Source: Lentinus brumalis
Taxonomy: Eukaryota; Basidiomycota; Agaricomycetes; Polyporales; Polyporaceae
Direction of reading: 5' to 3'
Length of the DNA stretch: 64,000 nucleotides
Assembly (NCBI GenBank): GCA_001792895.1
Contig: MARA01000011.1
Location: 1,302,001 to 1,366,000, forward strand
Positions 59,101-64,000 of the stretch are shown here, piece after piece (position 1 is the stretch's first letter; the number at the start of each line of letters is the position of its first letter). Below the pieces are notes generated by a model. That model saw only the letters and a program-made list of their open reading frames with translations. It had not been told where the DNA came from and did not search any database. A program made the position numbers and the translations under genes.

Positions 59101-60727
59101 CGGGGACGCTCGACCTGGTCGGCCTCAATCTCTCACACATGCGCAGAAGGCCCTCAAGCGCTCCTGGAAGCGACTTCTCTCAGTCCCTATCAAAGGCTCG
59201 TACAAAACGGCGCTGGACAGCTTTACGTGCGACTGTGGCGCTCAAAAGTATCATTCCTACGTCCTCTGCAAGCATCTCGTGCAGGCTGCTGGGGTCCAGT
59301 CCCCCAAGTGGTGGGTCACGGTCGCCCGTTATCGCATCCCTCCCTTCTACACTGTCCCCATCAACGGTGCTACCGCTGCCCCTCCAGAGTCCCGCTCGCC
59401 GCACACTTGGCTTACTCGCATGCCGGCCCGGGGCAAGTCTTCTTCTGCCATTCGAGCAAGAACACCGCAGTCCGAGGAGCCCGAGATGCCCGAACTGCCC
59501 GCTATTGTGCCGTCATCTCCGGTGAGCCGTAGATCTGCTGTTTTGCCCGAACGTCGGAAGCCAATGTGATACACAGATTGACTCCTCGCCTAATAAGCCG
59601 CCCCCAACAGGAGCTGACGGACTTATGAGGTCTCGGGCGGGCGGAGATGCTGGATTTGACGTAAGTACTATGTCTGATCCACCTTCAACAGAGGTAACAC
59701 TGACATTTGACCGCAATAGCTCGATGATACTGAGCTTGTCAGTGTCATAGAGATGGCCCGGAAGCTTCGCTTGGGAGCGGACATACTCGAAGAACAAGCA
59801 GGACAAGCAGACCCAAGGTTCATGGCCAATGCCAAGCGAGCTGTCAGGCCTGCAATTGACTGGGTGACGAACATAGAACAGGAACTCAAGCGTCGGACTA
59901 TGTCCACCACTAATGCGAATGTACGCGGACAGCCAGCACTTAGAGACATAATCGGCTACAAATTCCCGTAAGTTCTACTCTCAACTCTAACACTCTAGTC
60001 TGTATCTCATTCCTTGATGTCCCCATCCACCCTGCCTCGCAGCTCTACATAAGTGCTCTATGTGACATGTACAGTAGTCGTTGCAAGCACTCAGTAGTAC
60101 CTCCTGCATAAGCATCATAAGTGTCGCGCAAGTAAGCACCTTGAAGTAGCTATAAGCAGCCGGTAAGTAAGTACTTACACTGATTAGGGCGAGGGTAAGC
60201 GCCGGGCCGCAGACTTGGTCGAATTATTCCCGAAGTCTGGCTACAACCAGTGCTCTATCACTGCTTACATTCGCTTTGTTGAGCCTTCCAGATGGGTAAG
60301 AAACCGTTTTGACCCCCGAAAGCCTTGGTCAGTATTGCTTAACAACTCCGCTATCCGGCGCTACTTCGGTCTATAAGCGGTCAGTAAGTAACAGTCACCA
60401 CTGACTCTCCACCATCCTGTCGACAATGATGGCTCAAAAACTATTTTGGCACATAGCCTAGCATACAGAGAGTATGTCTGAAGAGGTTAGGGGACTTGCA
60501 GTCTCTCAGTGGTTGCTTAACAATTCGGTCTTTCACGACTACGGTCTCCTCAGTAAGTAACTACTTATAAGCTCGCATAAGTAACCGGAACAAAGTTCGG
60601 AGTTGATAGGCGCCAGGCCGTGGTCTGGGCTCCGGAGGCCCGGGACGAAGTGGCTGTGAGCGCCGGATGATGGGCCTGAGCGGAGTTTGAAAGGCCAGGA
60701 AAACCGGGTGGGAGATTAACGTCAAGT
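56112..60727. mobile_element. Complete Mutator-like element (MULE), 4.6 kb
   Basis: Inverted repeats of 143 bp (56,112-56,254 and 60,585-60,727), identical by eye, begin ACTTGACGTTAATCTCCCAC. They are flanked by a perfect 9-bp target duplication CACCATATC (56,103-56,111 and 60,728-60,736), the hallmark length for MULEs. It contains one plus-strand transposase gene. The 60.0-60.58 kb interior is non-coding with repeated AGTAAGTA(C/A) words. It inserted beside the third multi-TM gene copy. Confidence 0.95.
56503..59971 (+). CDS. MULE transposase with SWIM zinc finger
   Basis: Starts MSQVCSECHAEKPVAAFSLR, a CxxC zinc-ribbon-like N-terminus. A DNA-binding region follows across the first intron (FERKKVRHRAG, FAFSCAQSESREHK). 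The DDE core has its first Asp in LAMDSTYADLP (exon junction near 57,679) and its second in TDKDWSEINAMKAVWPDAKQ, followed by LCFWHGIRAVKQRL, the MULE signature. An acidic linker runs 58,330-58,600. A SWIM finger, CDCGAQKYHSYVLCKHLV, is near 59,230. Two further short exons (DDTELVSVIEMARKLRLG) lead to TAA 59,969-59,971. Introns of about 50-60 bp (for example GTGCGT...GATGTAG and GTGAGT...CACGCAG) restore one open frame throughout, so the gene looks intact. The third catalytic acid was not pinned down. Confidence 0.88.
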
Positions 60728-60899
60728 CACCATATCTACATCCAGCCAGGACAGATGACACGCCCATCATCAAGGAAGACACAGACGTCGCGGCTCAGAG
60801 CCATATTGCTCGCCTTCCCGCAGGCATTGCGTGTGAGCCGAGAGTCTGCATCGAGGTATGCCCTGGAACATGCGCCGGGCTGGCTTCTTGATTTACTGT

Positions 60900-61968
60900 G
60901 CGCGACATGTCCAGCTCGTCCTCTGGGCGGGGCGAAATGCGCACAGTACCTCTGGAAGCAACGGAAGAGGAGCATCAAGACCCGCCTTCTTCTGTGCTAT
61001 ATCAGCTTATTGCTCACCGTCCAGACGATTACCAGTATTGTCCAGGCACGTACTGTCCAGGATATGTATATCGAGAACCGCAATTACCCCGCGGCGAGGC
61101 CCTTGGGTCTACTTCTTGGAGACCCAAAGCCACCCGGTCGATGTCCTCTTCGATTCAACTGTGTTTATCCTCACCTTCCTGTGCGTTCTGCTCGTGGTAA
61201 GCGGACTGAATACCACACATCTGCAATCCTCGACTAACGGTCGTTCGTAGCTTTGGCGCTGCTGGGTCATCTGGACCGCCTCGGGACGAGCCGTTGCCTA
61301 TATCGTCACTTTCTTTCCTTTTATCGTGCTCGTGGCATCGTTCGGTGAGACACAGCGACCGTTGCTCTGAGAAGGCGAGGCTCACCCAAGTGTATATCGC
61401 CCGACAGTCATGGGGACGTTCTGGACGCTCGAGTCTACCCACCCCGGCGTTTCAACTTGAGTACAGCAAGAAGCCCCTCGCGTTCGGGACAGCATACTAT
61501 GCACTATCCTTTGGGATCAACGTTATCCTCACAGCCCTCATCGTTGCGCGGCTCCTGGCCTACCGCCGCATGCACCTCCGATTCCTCCCTGCTGAGCACG
61601 TACGGCACTACCTCTCGCTCGTGACGCTCTTCGTCGAATCTGCGGCCCTATACTCTGTCTTCGCCATCGCTTTCCTCATTTCATACGCCCTGAACAAGCC
61701 CATCAACCAGGTGTGGCTAGCGTTCATGGGACCTTCCCAGGTAGGCTCTACAGTTTCTGCACTAGTTGCGACCCGCTCGCTGAGGTTCTGTGTCTAGCAA
61801 ATCTCGACGTACCTGATCATTTATCGGGTCGCGGACGGTACCGCGTGGACGGAGAGGACGATGGATACACCCTCGCTGCCGAGCATGGAGTTCAGTACGG
61901 GTCCACAACACAAGCATAGTCGTCTCACGACTTCGAACTTTACCACGGGCTCCTCTTGTCTCCCCTAG
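60900..61968 (+). pseudogene. Third multi-TM gene copy, decayed
   Basis: Fragments match copies A and B: HVQLVLWAG, AQYLWKQRKRSIKTRLLLCYI, SIVQARTVQDMYIENRNYP, FILTFLCVLLV, LWRCWVIWTASGRAV, SKKPLAFGTAYYALSFGINV and NQVWLAF. The last exon, QISTYLIIYRVADGTAWTER, ends at TAG 61,966-61,968. They lie in different frames: the segment from LVLWAG to YLWKQ shifts, RNYPAA to GPWVYFLETQ shifts back, and the STHPGVS exon hits TGA near 61,457. The first exon (GDFVxGVGYG) is absent; the MULE lies immediately upstream. It is probably non-functional. Confidence 0.8.
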
Positions 61969-62243
61969 GCAGCCCCACGATACGACAAGTCGTATTCACG
62001 ACCGGCGTCGATGCCGCCACGGATGCCGATTCTGGGCAATTGCGCGGCGAGAAGTGATCCCTGCTACTTACTGTACCGTCCCGACTTACTGGTCGTCTCG
62101 CACATATGTACACTTCGCTTCGAGGTGTTGTATAAATAGCATATAAATATGACGAAAGTCTATGAGGTGTAGTAACAATGAGATGATGGGCTCTATGGTG
62201 ATGCAAGTATCCAAGTCCATGACTCTATGTGGGTATCATCCGC

Positions 62244-63477
62244 CTACAGGAGAATGAGGGCATTGAGGCGTTCCTGCGCCATTTCGAGATCCTTCGGCAC
62301 AACGACCGACTTCGGGGCATCAAGCCCCTCCGGAGGGGTGATGGCCCCGCTGCTCTCCATGTCCGAATCCTGGGATGTCGAGCGCGAGCACGAGGGGCTC
62401 AGCTCAGGTGTGGTGGTGGTGGACTCGACGTAGGAAGTGGTGCTGGCGCGGGCCTGGTAGTGGAGACCGAGCTCCTCGGCCAGAGTATCAAACTCCGTGA
62501 CTTTGTTCGACAGCGTGCGCGTCTTGGTCGGGATCGCCTCCGCCACGTCCTCGGTGGGACGGAAGAACGTATCGACATTCTCGATAGCGCGGCGAAGCTT
62601 GGAGAGGGTGATGCGGCGCAGAGGGTTAATAGTGAAGATGCGCTGGAGGATGGTGTGCGCCTCCTCGGAGATAGGCATGGTGTCGTAGAGGAAGTCGTGG
62701 TTGTCGACATAGAGGGCAAAGCCCTTGTCCTTGAGGACGGCCTTCTGCCAGGGGTTGCGCGAGCTGATCATGTTCGCGAAAATCATCCCAAGGGCCCAGA
62801 TGTCGGCGGAGCGGGTGCAGTATGTGCCCGATCCGGAGTCCACACATTCTGCAAAGCTCATGAGCAGGGGATCACTCGGAGGGAACGGTGTGAGACTTAC
62901 CAGGTGCCATATAGATGGAGGTGCCGACGCCGTGTTCGTCGATCATGCGCTTGGTGGTAGCGAGACCGAAGTCGGCGAGGAAGACCTTCGAACCGTCCGC
63001 GGTAGTAAGGACGTTCTCAGGCTTGATGTCGCGGTGAGCGATCTTCGCGTCGTGGCATGCCTCGACGGCGTCGACGAGGGAGAGGAACGCGCTGCGCAGC
63101 AGCTCGTCGTCGTTGATGTAGGCCTGCTTGTCGCAGATCTGCGAGAAGAGATCTCCACCGGAGATGTATTCGAGGATGATGTAGAAGTATTTTTCGTCCT
63201 CGATGCAGTCGTGGAGGGTGACGACGTTGGGGTGGTCGGAGACAAAGCCGTGTAAAGTGACTTCGCGACGGACGGTCTCGACCTCTGTGGGTGAGCGGCC
63301 TTTCTTTTTGATGATTTTGACGGCACAAAAGCGCGAGTCGGACTCGGGCTTCGCACTATGGTCTATGGCCTTGTAGACGACGCCGTAGGTCCCAGACCCG
63401 AGCAGCTTGGTGAGTTCATAGCGCTTGTCAAGGGTGCAGCCGGTGAAGTTGGGGAGGGTGTCAGAGGCGAAGGACAT
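62244..63477 (-). CDS. Ran1-like Ser/Thr protein kinase, copy B
   Basis: Two exons (63,477-62,901 and 62,848-62,244, intron 52 bp) give 393 residues. It starts MSFASDTLPNFTGCTLDKRY. Motifs: LGSGTYGVVYKA, AVKIIKK, YIILEYISGGDLF, HRDIKPENV, LADFGLAT, MAPE across the splice, DIWALGMIFANMI, and a C-terminal Ser/Thr/Pro tail (TTTTPELSPSCSRSTSQDSD). All catalytic residues are present. It is clearly the paralogue of the kinase at 11.1-13.7 kb, with a conserved intron position and phase, and lies convergent with the third multi-TM copy. Confidence 0.9.
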
Positions 63478-63534
63478 GGTGAAGGAAGCGCAGAGCAAGA
63501 GCTAGTCAATGCAGAGTGCAAGCGACGGAGAAGT

Positions 63535-63602
63535 ACGTTCACCAGGAACGAAGAGGTAAGAAGGATGGAGAGCTTACAGCACAGACTGGTCCTCCTTATA
63601 TG
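63535..63602 (-). promoter_or_regulatory. TATA box and conserved dyad upstream of kinase B
   Basis: CATATAAGGAGG (63,602-63,591), then CGTTCCTGGTGAACGT (63,550-63,535) 40 bp later, then ATG 57 bp on. Both words are identical to those before kinase A, while much of the surrounding leader has diverged. Confidence 0.6.
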
Positions 63603-64000
63603 CATTGCAGACGCACACCCGACGGTCAGTTGTGCTCCTCGACGTGTTCTACCGCAGCGGATGCCAGTGTCGTTCCGACAATCCGACCATAGGATTTGCG
63701 AACTCCGTATCTGAGCGGTCAGGATCGCAACTTGACGTACGTGTCCTACTGCACTTGAGCGGACTAAATCGTGATGCTATGTTCTTCGACGTAGCCTAGC
63801 CGGTGTTCCTGGGCCCTAGTAGATTCAGTTCACGACTGATCGAAGACCGGGTCGCAATGTAGACTACAAGGGTTGTATGCCATCGCGATACAGACCGGTG
63901 ATGGAGCTATTGACCACGGTCAAGTTCTGAATGTGCCCGCATCGCGGTTGCAACCCAGACTGGTATGGGAGCTCGAAGGCGTCACCCGGACGGCTCTGTA
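63603..64000. other. Upstream flank of kinase B, no gene seen
   Basis: The last 400 bp show no ORF with recognisable features. The sequence probably belongs to the kinase B promoter and an unseen neighbour. Confidence 0.35.

Noticed and set aside
1..64000. CRISPR array or prophage
   Set aside because: No regularly spaced repeats with unique spacers; the intron-rich genes are eukaryotic.

Overview
The window is nuclear DNA of a filamentous basidiomycete, most likely an Agaricomycete of polypore type. Genes are broken by many short (about 45-65 bp) GT-AG introns. Typical agaricomycete families are present: a DUF6535 membrane protein, fungal multi-TM proteins, a Ran1-like kinase pair and a P450. 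The mobile elements are also of fungal type. The species assignment is inference. There is no operon structure, CRISPR or rRNA, and I found no convincing tRNA.

Layout. 0.3-5.35 kb: TORC1 subunit Raptor (+). 7.0-13.7 kb: two tandem paralogous multi-TM protein genes (+), then a convergent Ran1-like Ser/Thr kinase (-) whose intron carries a 1.6-kb TA-flanked element. 14.5-17.1 kb: a cytochrome P450 (-) broken by a MITE inside its membrane anchor and by frameshifts. 17.85-22.4 kb: dynactin p150/Glued (+). 22.7-23.3 kb: small acidic protein (-). 23.7-30.2 kb: full-size ABCA-type transporter (-). 30.7-35.8 kb: three paralogous NAD(P)-binding proteins in -,+,- orientation. 36.3-38.6 kb: ABCE1/Rli1 (+). 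39.25-42.06 kb: two tandem dihydroflavonol-4-reductase-like genes (+), the second with a C-terminal frameshift. 42.2-42.5 kb: a 303-bp MITE. 44.1-47.3 kb: DUF6535 membrane protein (+) with an 11-residue tandem repeat encoded near its 5' end.

From 47.3 to 60.7 kb the window is a transposon cluster. It holds a young Ty3/Gypsy chromovirus-type LTR retrotransposon (47,350-53,454), a hAT-like non-autonomous element containing degenerate telomere-like repeats (54,318-55,991), and a structurally complete Mutator-like element (56,112-60,727) with 143-bp identical inverted repeats, a 9-bp target duplication and an open transposase gene. Beyond it, at 60.9-63.5 kb, lie a decayed third copy of the multi-TM gene and an intact second copy of the Ran1-like kinase, again convergent.

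The most interesting biology is twofold. First, a multi-TM protein plus convergent kinase module occurs twice about 50 kb apart, and the two kinases share a TATA/dyad promoter layout. Second, transposon insertions are visible at single-base resolution: one on a splice donor, one inside a P450 anchor codon run, and one LTR element flanked by an unusually long 24-bp duplication. Most housekeeping genes here (Raptor, dynactin, ABCE1) act independently of each other.
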